Origin: CALBPI01 sp039027435
Lineage (GTDB): Bacteria; Pseudomonadota; Gammaproteobacteria; Steroidobacterales; Woeseiaceae
Direction of reading: 5' to 3'
Assembly (NCBI GenBank): GCA_039027435.1
Contig: JBCCKF010000011.1
Span: 1-64,000 of the forward strand
DNA: 64,000 bases
Part shown: piece after piece, positions 43,664 to 51,536 of the stretch
Numbering within the stretch: position 1 is the first letter of the stretch
Layout: every line of letters starts with the position of its first letter
Position numbers and translations under genes: made by a program
Notes under the pieces: generated by a model
Told to the model about the DNA's origin: nothing
Databases searched by the model: none
Seen by the model: the letters and a program-made list of their open reading frames with translations, nothing else

Positions 43664-43774
43664 GCGCTGATGGTCGCACCGCCTGACGCGGAACCGCAAG
43701 CGACTGTTCGACTTCCCTTTTTACGGTCGTCGGTGCAAAAATGTCGCCCCCAAGGAAATCAGACCCAAATTCGC

Positions 43775-44638
43775 ATGATGCTTTCCCCCCGTTGGATGCT
43801 CGTTCCCCTGATGCTGGCGCTTGCTGCATGTGGCGGAGAAGGCGAGGCGCCCGCAACTGAAACCGCCGAGACACCGGTGGAGTCGTCGGCCGAGGTCGAG
43901 GCTTCGGCGACACCAGCCGAGTCCTCGTTGCGCGATCCGGTGGCAGTGGCAGGTGAGATGCTGCCTTATGGTGAATCCGAAGATGCACTCATTCGCGGCT
44001 ATTTCGCGTTTCCGGAGACGATGGTTGAGCCCCTGCCTGCGGTGATCGTGATCCACGAGTGGTGGGGCCTGAATGACGACATCAAAAGCGCCGCGGAGCA
44101 GATTGCCGCTCAGGGCTTCATGACGTTGGCGGTCGATCTGTACGACGGAGAGGTCACTAACAACAACGTTCGTGCGGGTGAACTCTCGCGTGATCTGCTG
44201 GAATCGATGGACGCGGCCGACGCCAACATCACTGCGGCGATTGGGTTCCTGACCGAGGTTGCGGGTGCGCCTGCAGTCGCGACCCTGGGTTGGTCACAAG
44301 GTGCGCAATGGTCGGTGCGTACGGCGCAGAATAATGCCGAAACCGTTACCGCAGCGGTCAGCTATTACGGGCAGCCCGATTCCGACCCTGAAGCGCTGGC
44401 GAAACTCGACACGCCGCTGCTCGCCATTTTCGCCGGGCGCGACCGTTCGATTCCCATTACGGATGTACGCGCGTTTCGCGAATCTGCCTTGACGCTGGGC
44501 AAGCCAGTAGAGGTCGTGGTTGAGCCCGACGCGCTACACGGGTTCGCCAACCCGGGCGACGCGCGCTATAACGAAAGCTCCGCTGCACGCGCATTCGCCC
44601 GAACCATCGCGTTTCTGCGTCAGCACCTTGGCGCTTGA
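43775..44638 (+). CDS. Dienelactone hydrolase-family lipoprotein
   Basis: 287-residue alpha/beta hydrolase with a lipoprotein signal (MLVPLMLALAACGGEGE; lipobox LAAC) and a low-complexity Ala/Glu/Thr linker of about 40 residues before the DLH domain. Motifs: VIHEWWGLNDDI, nucleophile elbow LGWSQGAQWS, acid in IFAGRDRSIPI, His in ALHGFANPG. The nucleophile is Ser where classic dienelactone hydrolase has Cys, so an esterase role is likely. Divergent from the CHAT gene with 111 bases between them. Confidence 0.87.
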   Translation: MMLSPRWMLVPLMLALAACGGEGEAPATETAETPVESSAEVEASATPAESSLRDPVAVAGEMLPYGESEDALIRGYFAFPETMVEPLPAVIVIHEWWGLNDDIKSAAEQIAAQGFMTLAVDLYDGEVTNNNVRAGELSRDLLESMDAADANITAAIGFLTEVAGAPAVATLGWSQGAQWSVRTAQNNAETVTAAVSYYGQPDSDPEALAKLDTPLLAIFAGRDRSIPITDVRAFRESALTLGKPVEVVVEPDALHGFANPGDARYNESSAARAFARTIAFLRQHLGA

Positions 44639-44641
44639 GCG

Positions 44642-45469
44642 CTAGTTCAGCAGATTAGCGAGCGCTCTCCGTCCCGTCTGTACGCGATCATCCGCGCTGC
44701 CCAGCAGATCGAAAACCCGAAACAGGTTGGCTTTGGCTGAACCGCCATCGTCGGCGTCTTTGGTGCGGATAATTTCCAGCAACGCGTCGATCGAGGCCGC
44801 ATAGTCGTTGCGCGCGGCTTCGGCGAGCGCTCTTGCCAGCGGCGTGTCCAATGACTGCAGACGTAACGCTTCACTGAGCAGTCCGAGCTCGGCAACCAGC
44901 GTGCGCACATCCGGGCTGGATTCGATTTCCTGAGGCAGATCGGTCAAACGACCCAGCGCTGTATCGTACTCGCCAAGCGCCATCTCGGCTCTCGCGAGAT
45001 CGACCTTGATGGCGCCATTCTCGGGATCCGCCGCCAGCGCTTCAAGCAACATTTCCCGCGCTGACGCGTCATCGCCGCTCAGAACGGCCTCTTGTGTGGC
45101 CTGCCGCAAGTTGTCCCCGGCAGGTGCAACGTATTGGTCAATTAGCTGCACCAGCGCCTGCTCCGGTTGCAGTCCGACGATTTGTTCCACTGCCTGTTTC
45201 TGGTGGAACAGCACCAGCATCGGGATGCTGCGCACACCGAACGCACCCGCAAGTGCGTTCTCTTCGTCGACGTTGACTTTGGCGACCTTGAATCGACCTT
45301 GGTAGCGATCCGCGAGGTTGTTCAGCATGGGCGTGATTTGCTGGCAAGGTCCGCACCACGGTGCCCAAAAATCCACGAGTACCGGAACATTCGCGTTGAC
45401 GACCATCGACTCGAAGTTCTCTGCCGTGGCATCGAATACCCAGTTTTCGGTCGTTCCTGTGTTCAGCAT
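44642..45469 (-). CDS. cnoX: Thioredoxin-TPR chaperedoxin
   Basis: 275 residues: N-terminal thioredoxin domain with an intact WCGPC active site (about residues 36-40; VDFWAPWCGPCQQITPML), then a linker and a TPR-like C-terminal domain (ENGAIKVDLARAEMALGEYDTALGRL) as in YbbN/CnoX. Unlike E. coli CnoX, which has a non-canonical active site, this one keeps CxxC and may be redox active. ATG 45469 follows GGAG. The leader upstream contains a TTGACA-like element (45520-45525) and a dense inverted-repeat array. Confidence 0.9.
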   Translation of the reverse strand: MLNTGTTENWVFDATAENFESMVVNANVPVLVDFWAPWCGPCQQITPMLNNLADRYQGRFKVAKVNVDEENALAGAFGVRSIPMLVLFHQKQAVEQIVGLQPEQALVQLIDQYVAPAGDNLRQATQEAVLSGDDASAREMLLEALAADPENGAIKVDLARAEMALGEYDTALGRLTDLPQEIESSPDVRTLVAELGLLSEALRLQSLDTPLARALAEAARNDYAASIDALLEIIRTKDADDGGSAKANLFRVFDLLGSADDRVQTGRRALANLLN

Positions 45470-45537
45470 GGTGTGCTCCAGTCGTGCGTGATTGGTTGAT
45501 TTGGGGGCGAGTCGGCGCATGTCAAGAAAAGGGTGTC

Positions 45538-45720
45538 GGGGCCGGATGGGCGAGGGGGTGGTGCCCATGCCTCTGGCGTCTGCGAAACAGACCCGGCCCC
45601 TCCACAAATGGCGTCACTTCAGGGGGGGGTGGTGACGCCGGCGCGTTTCACGGTAGATCGTGAAACGCAGGGGGGTGTCAACAGTTCTTCAGGGGAGGGA
45701 GTTCTGTTGACGTTCTGAAC
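45538..45720. repeat. Array of perfect inverted repeats forming a possible structured RNA
   Basis: Seven perfect dyads fill most of 183 bases. An 8-bp stem (45538-45545 with 45593-45600) encloses three abutting hairpins (45546-45568, 45569-45577 and 45578-45592) with no unpaired junction bases. Then follow dyads with arms 45610-45617/45632-45639 (8 bp), 45643-45652/45659-45668 (10 bp), 45677-45684/45704-45711 (8 bp) and GTTC-T-GAAC at 45712-45720. Loops or linkers carry G-runs on the plus strand. It lies between two minus-strand genes; it could be a non-coding RNA, a 3' structure of the small exported gene, or a cruciform/protein-binding array. Strand unknown. Confidence 0.7.
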
Positions 45721-45724
45721 CCGG

Positions 45725-46009
45725 TTACCTCAGGTTGTCCTTCGCGACCAGAATGCCTCGAGCTGTGCCAAACGTTTCAGCCAGTTCGATTTGCACTGTG
45801 GTGCGCAAGTCCGCATCGTTTTGCTCGCGGATTGCTGCAACAGCCTCCTCGAGCGGTGCGGACACATCGATGAACTCACTTGCGCTAGCCCGCACGATGA
45901 TCTCGTCCATGGCGGTCACTGCATCGTTCGCCATGAGAGGCATGTGCAGCGCGCCGGTCACTCCGAGGACGCCCGCGAGGGCGATTGCTCTCATACGTCG
46001 CTGCTTCAT
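45725..46009 (-). CDS. Small exported protein of unknown function
   Basis: 94 residues with a signal peptide (RAIALAGVLGVTGALHMPLMA) and a mature part of about 67 acidic residues containing two helices (APLEEAVAAIREQNDADL and TTVQIELAETF). GGAAGG precedes the ATG. It ends 5 bases before the inverted-repeat array and is divergent from the sigma54 activator gene. No family recognised. Confidence 0.7.
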   Translation of the reverse strand: MKQRRMRAIALAGVLGVTGALHMPLMANDAVTAMDEIIVRASASEFIDVSAPLEEAVAAIREQNDADLRTTVQIELAETFGTARGILVAKDNLR

Positions 46010-46154
46010 TTTGCTACCTTCCTTCGGGAGGCTGCTGTCCGACGAGGGTCAGACAATCAATACAACCTCTTCTGCTTTAATACATAGCAGGTAGCGTGCC
46101 AACTTTAATTTCCAATAAAATCAATGGAGTAGATCGATGATTGATTCTCGGAAA

Positions 46155-46200
46155 TTCGTAAATTACACTTTTTCGTAATCAAATTTACGAAAAAACGTAA
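46155..46200 (+). promoter_or_regulatory. Palindromic TTCGTAA operator cluster at the activator start
   Basis: TTTTTCGTAA (46169-46178) and TTACGAAAAA (46185-46194) form a perfect 10-bp dyad with a 6-base spacer. A further TTCGTAA at 46155 and a CGTAA at 46196 extend the pattern. The dyad ends 10 bases before the ATG of the PAS-sigma54 gene in an AT-rich island, and no Shine-Dalgarno sequence is visible there. An autoregulatory operator is the simplest reading; a 5'-UTR stem is the alternative. Confidence 0.6.
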
Positions 46201-46204
46201 TTCT

Positions 46205-48052
46205 ATGGCTGCTAACGAAAAACCGGGATATCAGTTTCTCTTTCAGCGATTACCAATCATGGTCGCCGCGTTAGATGAGCGCGGTTTTTTCATCGACCAG
46301 AGCGACGCGATGATCAATCGCCTTGGTTACTCACGTGAGGAACTTCAGTCGCTGAGACCCACCGATATTGCGGATAAAGATTCCGTGCGTCGTATCAACG
46401 AGGAGTTCATCCCGCAGCTTCGGCGAACCGGATCCGTGCGGGACGTACCGGTGGTTTTTCTCGATCGCAACGGTGAGGCTGTTCGGTTGATGACCAGTGC
46501 GGATGTCGAGCGGGATGCCGCGGGCGCTTATCTTCGCACGCTGGCGATCTATCGGGATATGGATGAGGCAGCTGAGCTCGAGGCGCGCTACGCGGCGATG
46601 TATCGCGCGACGCCTGCGATGCTGCATATCGTCGATCAGAAAGGTCGGATTACCGATGTCAGTGATCGTTGGCTGACGAAGCTCGGGTTTGAGCGCAAGG
46701 ACGTCCTCGGTAAGTCCATCCTGGGGTTTCTCAGTGAGGACAATCGTCGGGCTATCGGCGGGCAGGAGCGCCTCGAGTATCTGATCGCATCGGGTGGCGT
46801 CACCAATTCCGAGCGCGAAATGGTCACTCGCGATGGGCGCACGCTTGAGTTGATGATGTCGACGCTGGCTGAGCGCAACGCCGCCGGAGAAGTGGTTCGC
46901 ACGTTGGTTGCATCGAAAGATGTGACGGAGCGGAACGAAGCCGAGCGAGCACTGCGTCGGGCATTCGAAGAGAACGCGCGACTGCGCGAAGAGCTTGAGG
47001 CAGAGCGTGATTACTTGCGCGAGGAGTTCAACGAATCGCTGCGGTTCGGTGAGGTCGTCGGCTCCAGTCCCGCACTACGGCAGATGCTCGCGCGCGTCGA
47101 AGCGGTCGCGGCGACACCCGCCAGTGTACTCATTCTCGGTGAGTCGGGAACGGGTAAGGAGTTAGTCGCTCGCGAATTGCATGCGAGAAGCCCGCGAAGC
47201 GGTGAGTCACTCGTCAAAGTGAATTGCGCTTCGATTCCTGAGGAGTTATTCGAGAGCGAGTTCTTTGGCCATGTAAAAGGTGCCTTCACGGGTGCCCATC
47301 GTGACCGAATTGGCCGTTTCCAGCTTGCTGACGGTGGCACCATTTTTCTCGACGAGGTAGGTGAGATCCCGCTCGATCTGCAGGGAAAGCTGTTGCGGGT
47401 ATTGCAGGAGAACGAGTTCGAGCGTGTCGGTGAGGACTACACGCGCAAAGTGGATGTGCGTGTCATTGCGGCGACAAATCGTGATCTGGAAGAAGCGGTC
47501 CGTGCAGGCGAGTTTCGAGAGGATCTGTTCTACCGTTTGAGTGTCTTTCCGTTGGAGGTACCGCCCTTGCGCGAGCGCGGTGATGACGTGGTCGCACTGG
47601 CACAGCACTTTCTTTCGCAAGCGGCGAGAGACTTCGGGCGGCCCGTGTTGCAACTCACGCAACGTCAGGCTGCGTTGCTTCGTGAATACCCCTGGCCTGG
47701 AAACATTCGCGAGCTCAAGAACGTCATCGAGCGTGCCGTTATTTTGTCGCGTGATGCTCACCTGCGACTCGATCTGTCTCTACCGCCCGAGGAGCTCAGT
47801 GGTGAGATCGGATTCCCAACGGGAGCATCCGAAACGACGTTGGCACTGACACCAGAACGCGATGGAGACGAGGTGTTGTCGGAGCGCGAGATGCGCGCGT
47901 TCGAGCGCGAGAACACGGTACGTGCACTTCGGGCGACGGGGTGGAAGGTATCGGGCGAAGGGGGTGCCGCCGAGCGCCTCGGGGTGAAGCCGAGTACGCT
48001 CAGCGATCGGATCAAAACCTGGGGAATAGAACGTCCCCGAACTCGCTCGTGA
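46205..48052 (+). CDS. Sigma54-dependent transcriptional activator with two PAS domains
   Basis: 615 residues. PAS domains at about 8-120 and 130-245, a coiled coil (RRAFEENARLREELEAERDY), AAA+ domain at about 280-515 with Walker A GESGTGKE, sigma54-contact loop GAFTGA, Walker B TIFLDEVGEI and Arg-finger region, and a Fis-type helix-turn-helix at the end (AERLGVKPSTLSDRIKTWGI). No receiver or transmembrane segment, so it senses a cytoplasmic signal through PAS. Its own start is overlaid by a palindrome; targets are unknown. Confidence 0.94.
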   Translation: MAANEKPGYQFLFQRLPIMVAALDERGFFIDQSDAMINRLGYSREELQSLRPTDIADKDSVRRINEEFIPQLRRTGSVRDVPVVFLDRNGEAVRLMTSADVERDAAGAYLRTLAIYRDMDEAAELEARYAAMYRATPAMLHIVDQKGRITDVSDRWLTKLGFERKDVLGKSILGFLSEDNRRAIGGQERLEYLIASGGVTNSEREMVTRDGRTLELMMSTLAERNAAGEVVRTLVASKDVTERNEAERALRRAFEENARLREELEAERDYLREEFNESLRFGEVVGSSPALRQMLARVEAVAATPASVLILGESGTGKELVARELHARSPRSGESLVKVNCASIPEELFESEFFGHVKGAFTGAHRDRIGRFQLADGGTIFLDEVGEIPLDLQGKLLRVLQENEFERVGEDYTRKVDVRVIAATNRDLEEAVRAGEFREDLFYRLSVFPLEVPPLRERGDDVVALAQHFLSQAARDFGRPVLQLTQRQAALLREYPWPGNIRELKNVIERAVILSRDAHLRLDLSLPPEELSGEIGFPTGASETTLALTPERDGDEVLSEREMRAFERENTVRALRATGWKVSGEGGAAERLGVKPSTLSDRIKTWGIERPRTRS

Positions 48053-48946
48053 TCAGGTTGCGACCGGAGCTATCACCAACAGTGGCCCTTCGGACACCAC
48101 CACTCCGCCACGCTGTTCCAGCGTGATCGCGAACGCAGTCGGTTCTGACACTCGTAGCTTCGCGTCAATCGGGACCAATACTTCCCCGTTACGGGCAACA
48201 ATGTCGAATACGCCGCCATCCACGGGTTCGGCGTCACGGTCCGGATCCACAATCCAAAGCTGATATTGGCGTGCTGCCGTATCGTTGATCGGCATATTCG
48301 CCAGGCGCAGATAGCCCTGCTGGAGTGCATCGTTCCAGACGACATCCCCGGTCACGAGTTCAAAACCCGCCTGGTTCGGTTGCAGCCAAGGCACCGTAAT
48401 CGTGCCGGCAACTTCAAGCAGTTCATCGCGTTGCAGCACACTGCTCGGCGGTGTCGGTTCGGTGACATCGGAAGGTGCTTCGGCGACAGCTGTGTCGGTT
48501 TGGGTAGCCTCCGGTGAGTTCTGGTTAAACACCAGCGCCACCAGTAATGCCGCGGCAGCCAGCCAACCCGCGCCAGAAAACCAGTTTGTGCCCGTGTCAG
48601 GCACCACGACGGCCTCACTGCGGCGGCGAGCATTCTGGATGCTGCTAACGCTGCTCGCGCGTGGGACGCGTGCGGTGTCACCGACATGGTTGAGTGCGTC
48701 CAGTTCAATCCGTCGTCTGAGGTGAGCGGGCATCGCTTCGCCGCCTGTCGGAATGCTGGTCAGAGGCGCAGCGGCCGCAAGCTCCAGCGACTGACAGAGA
48801 TCCGCTGGTGTCTCCGCGTCCAATTGGCGTAGCAACACGCGCATCGCGCCATCATCGTCGGGCAGGGCGGTAAACGCGTCCGCCGGTGCCGTCATCACCT
48901 TGTCAATCAGCTCATCGAGCTGGGACTCATATTGGTCCTTATTCAT
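48053..48946 (-). CDS. RskA-type anti-sigma-K factor
   Basis: 297 residues: cytoplasmic N-terminus (about 1-118) that should bind the sigma factor, one transmembrane helix (GAGWLAAAALLVALVF, about 125-140), an Ala/Thr/Pro-rich spacer, and a periplasmic RskA domain (VPWLQPNQAGFELVTGDVVW, YLRLANMPINDTAARQYQLWIVD). It follows the ECF sigma gene by 16 bases. By analogy with mycobacterial SigK/RskA it keeps the sigma inactive until proteolysed at the membrane. Confidence 0.9.
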   Translation of the reverse strand: MNKDQYESQLDELIDKVMTAPADAFTALPDDDGAMRVLLRQLDAETPADLCQSLELAAAAPLTSIPTGGEAMPAHLRRRIELDALNHVGDTARVPRASSVSSIQNARRRSEAVVVPDTGTNWFSGAGWLAAAALLVALVFNQNSPEATQTDTAVAEAPSDVTEPTPPSSVLQRDELLEVAGTITVPWLQPNQAGFELVTGDVVWNDALQQGYLRLANMPINDTAARQYQLWIVDPDRDAEPVDGGVFDIVARNGEVLVPIDAKLRVSEPTAFAITLEQRGGVVVSEGPLLVIAPVAT

Positions 48947-48962
48947 GCGATAGTCCCCGCAC

Positions 48963-49502
48963 TTACGTTGTTGTGAGCTGCTCCCGCAGCATCAACAGTC
49001 CACGCCGGATATGACTCTTGACCGTGCCCAGTGGTAGCCCCATCTTTTCTGCTATTGCAGCGTGTGACATTCCCATCCAGGCCGAAAGGTGCAAGGCTTT
49101 TTGTTGTTCCGGCTTCATCTGCGCCATGACTTCTGCCACGCGCGCTACATCGGTTCGCACTTCTGCAGCGGATTCCGCTGACGGTGCGATACTCAGTGTT
49201 TCGTCAAATTCTTCTTCGGTCGGTTGTCTGTTGTGCCGACGCAGGCGGTCGATGAGTCGCCGTCTCGCCAACATCGCGACAAAGGTCGCCTCGCTCGCTT
49301 TCGAAGGATCGAAGCGGTCTGCATGGCGCCAGATTTCCACGAAGATTTCCTGAACAGCATCCTCCGCATCGTTGTCGTTTGGTGACAATCGACGGGCGAG
49401 CGACCAGACGAGGCCGCCATACTGATCCAGACACGCGTTCACCGCGCGTTGCTCTCCTGCTGCAATACGCTCGAGCAGGGTGGGCTCGGGTTGGGTAGTC
49501 AC
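48963..49502 (-). CDS. ECF sigma factor (SigK-like)
   Basis: 179 residues. Region 2: CLDQYGGLVWSLARRLSPND and DAEDAVQEIFVEIWRHADRFD. Region 4: LHLSAWMGMSHAAIAEKMGLPLGTVKSHIRRGLL. GTG 49502 is chosen because AAAGGAGCTCC stands right before it and it gives a standard ECF length; the frame is open to ATG 49619 without a ribosome site. Upstream neighbour is the fasciclin gene, downstream its RskA partner. Confidence 0.93.
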   Translation of the reverse strand: MTTQPEPTLLERIAAGEQRAVNACLDQYGGLVWSLARRLSPNDNDAEDAVQEIFVEIWRHADRFDPSKASEATFVAMLARRRLIDRLRRHNRQPTEEEFDETLSIAPSAESAAEVRTDVARVAEVMAQMKPEQQKALHLSAWMGMSHAAIAEKMGLPLGTVKSHIRRGLLMLREQLTTT

Positions 49503-49622
49503 GGAGCTCCTTTCGTCCGGTTCTTCCTCTGGAATCGTCGGAAGAACAGGAGGAAATCGCTCTACCGACGCCGAGCGACGGTAGAGCGTTCCCGAGCGGT
49601 TTGCAACAAACCCACTCATGAT

Positions 49623-50456
49623 CTAGCGGTTGGCCGCCTGCATCATGTCGCCACGCATTTCGGCGCGTACATCGTCAAGTGCATAACGCAGCGTCCAGGC
49701 CTGCTGGCGCGAGCTGTGTTGTGCCGCTGCGCGGTCGAGTCCTTGACGAAGTCGCATGCGGGCGGTGTCGCTGAGGCCCGACGCGTCAGCAAAGCTCACC
49801 AATGATTGTGCCGTGATCTTGTAAATACCTGCGGTCGCGTCGGTGTTGCCATCGTTGAACAGCGGTACGCCGACATCGATTGCGTCGTTGATCAGTGCGA
49901 CCACCATGTTGTCGCCATGCGACTCGCGAGCAGCGCTCGACTCAGGCGGCAGGATCACGCGATCAATCACGTGGATGATTCCGTTGCTGGCTGCGATGTC
50001 GGTTGCCACGATCTTGGCGTTCTCGATGTTGAAGCCGCCTTCGGCTGCAGTGATCGTCGCCTTGATGCCGGCGATGGTGTCCACCTGGATGCCGTCCGCC
50101 AGCGCGTCACTGCCGACCTTGCCGGACAGCACGTGGAACTTCAGGATCGTGGCGAGCGTTTCTTTGTTTTCAGGCAGCAGCAGCGATTCGACCGTGCCCT
50201 CCGGCAGCGCCGCGAATGCCTCATCTGTCGGGGCGAATACGGTGAACGGGCCGCCGTTAGCCAACGTGTCTGCGAGACCTGCAGCTTTCGCAGCGGCGAT
50301 CAGCGTGTTGAACTGACCCGCCTCAGCAGCTGTTGCGACGATGCTCGCCGCCATCTCTTTCTCTTCGTGATGTCCGGCGAGAGCAATATTGCTGGCGCCG
50401 AGCATGATGACGCTCGCAAGGGCAATCGCCTTGCTAAATCCGTTTGTCAAAGTCAT
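49623..50456 (-). CDS. Exported fasciclin-domain protein
   Basis: 277 residues: signal peptide (AIALASVIMLGASNIALA), one fasciclin domain at about 37-170 with H1 FTVFAPTDEAFAALPEGTVESLL and H2 NGIIHVIDRVILP motifs, and a C-terminal extension of about 105 helical residues not typical of short fasciclin proteins. Likely a periplasmic or surface adhesion/scaffold protein. It lies just upstream of the SigK/RskA-like pair, mirroring the mycobacterial link between SigK and fasciclin antigens. Its Shine-Dalgarno can pair with sequence further upstream (50460-50522). Confidence 0.92.
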   Translation of the reverse strand: MTLTNGFSKAIALASVIMLGASNIALAGHHEEKEMAASIVATAAEAGQFNTLIAAAKAAGLADTLANGGPFTVFAPTDEAFAALPEGTVESLLLPENKETLATILKFHVLSGKVGSDALADGIQVDTIAGIKATITAAEGGFNIENAKIVATDIAASNGIIHVIDRVILPPESSAARESHGDNMVVALINDAIDVGVPLFNDGNTDATAGIYKITAQSLVSFADASGLSDTARMRLRQGLDRAAAQHSSRQQAWTLRYALDDVRAEMRGDMMQAANR

Positions 50457-50459
50457 GTC

Positions 50460-50522
50460 TTTCTCCGTGTGTTTCGAAAAGGCAACCCCGGCGCCAGGGT
50501 TGAACTGTTGTTCGCGGAGAAA
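50460..50522 (-). promoter_or_regulatory. Potential Shine-Dalgarno-sequestering stem in the fasciclin leader
   Basis: CGGAGAAA containing the ribosome site (minus strand, 50467-50460) is perfectly complementary over 8 bp to the element at 50522-50515. The stem encloses an inner 6-bp hairpin (50483-50488 with 50497-50502, loop containing GGCGCC). If formed in the mRNA it would mask translation of the fasciclin protein. Confidence 0.4.
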
Positions 50523-50543
50523 AGGCGGGCGGATGCGAAAACT

Positions 50544-51527
50544 TCAGAATTTGCGATGAAGTCCCAGGTTGAAGCTGACGTCAGGGGCGGATTCGACAAC
50601 GATATCTTCTGTAACCGAAATGGTGATGCGCCAGCGATCACCACTACGAATCTCGCCCCCGGTGACGAGCCATAGTGCAGGTCGTCCGAGAATATCGAGT
50701 GCGCTGTCACTCAACGCCCCGTGACCTTGAAGGCGTGCGCCAAGGTCGATAGCGTCGTTGATGCGGTAGCGGAGTTCTCCGTGCGCGACCCAGGTAATGC
50801 GCGATTGTCCGGGCAGATCGATATCAGCCGTGCCTAGCGCGACGGCACCGGCGCCAGCTCGCCACGACCAACCTTGAGTATCTGGAACTTCCGGCTGCCA
50901 GAGCACGTTGAGGCCGAAGTCGGTCCCGCCGCTGCCGGTCAGGTTTCGAAACGACCCGGTAGGTAACTTCAAATGAGCGGCGATTGCCCAGTCGCCACCG
51001 CCAAACCGGCGCTGTGTGCTCAGGGTGAGATCACCGATGCCGCGACGTGTGCGCGTCACATCGAGGCGTGTGCGGCCACCCTCCTCGTATTGGAACTGTA
51101 TTTGTCCTTTGGGTACGTCGTCGCGAATACCGTCCGGGAACCCGAACGCCGCATGCCAGCTGTCGATAAACCCGTCGAGTGTGCCGCGAGCGTGCCACCA
51201 CTGTGAGAGGCCCACCGAAACGGACCAGTGGGAATTGAAACTGTGGCGCCACTCGGCGCGCAGGCGACTCGATTCGCCATCGAGCAGGATGCTGGCATCG
51301 CCGTTCGTCTCGCGTGCCGCATGGCTGGCCGTTTGCCAATACAGGCTCAGTCCGCTGCCGGGCGCGATGCCGTCGCTGTCGAGCTGAAACAGTGCGGACA
51401 CAGTCGACAGGTTGTCATGCGCTTCGAAGAGCGATTGCGCGAACGCCGGTCCGGCGAAAGACGTGAGGAGTAAGGCGGCGATACCGCCGGTGACGGCACG
51501 CTGTGTTTTGTCTTTAGCATTACGCAT
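50544..51527 (-). CDS. DUF3187 family outer-membrane-like protein
   Basis: 327 residues with a signal peptide (AVTGGIAALLLTSFAGPAFA) and a repeated amphipathic strand pattern typical of a beta-barrel (WSVSVGLSQWWHARGTLDGFID, DWAIAAHLKLPTGSFRNLTGSGGTDFGLNVLW, WLVTGGEIRSGDRWRITISV, APDVSFNLGL) ending in Phe. It matches my recollection of DUF3187 proteins; function unknown. It is 87 bases upstream of the fasciclin gene on the same strand and divergent from dacB. Confidence 0.82.
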   Translation of the reverse strand: MRNAKDKTQRAVTGGIAALLLTSFAGPAFAQSLFEAHDNLSTVSALFQLDSDGIAPGSGLSLYWQTASHAARETNGDASILLDGESSRLRAEWRHSFNSHWSVSVGLSQWWHARGTLDGFIDSWHAAFGFPDGIRDDVPKGQIQFQYEEGGRTRLDVTRTRRGIGDLTLSTQRRFGGGDWAIAAHLKLPTGSFRNLTGSGGTDFGLNVLWQPEVPDTQGWSWRAGAGAVALGTADIDLPGQSRITWVAHGELRYRINDAIDLGARLQGHGALSDSALDILGRPALWLVTGGEIRSGDRWRITISVTEDIVVESAPDVSFNLGLHRKF

Positions 51528-51536
51528 AATCGTGAG

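Noticed and set aside
45538..45600. Four-stem cloverleaf resembling a tRNA
   Set aside because: The outer stem is 8 bp, one arm has only 3 bp, there are no unpaired junction bases, and no T-loop sequence or CCA end is seen on either strand.
49806..50675. 289-residue plus-strand frame opposite the fasciclin gene
   Set aside because: It is a shadow of the fasciclin and DUF3187 genes, with Arg/Cys/His-rich composition and no motif.
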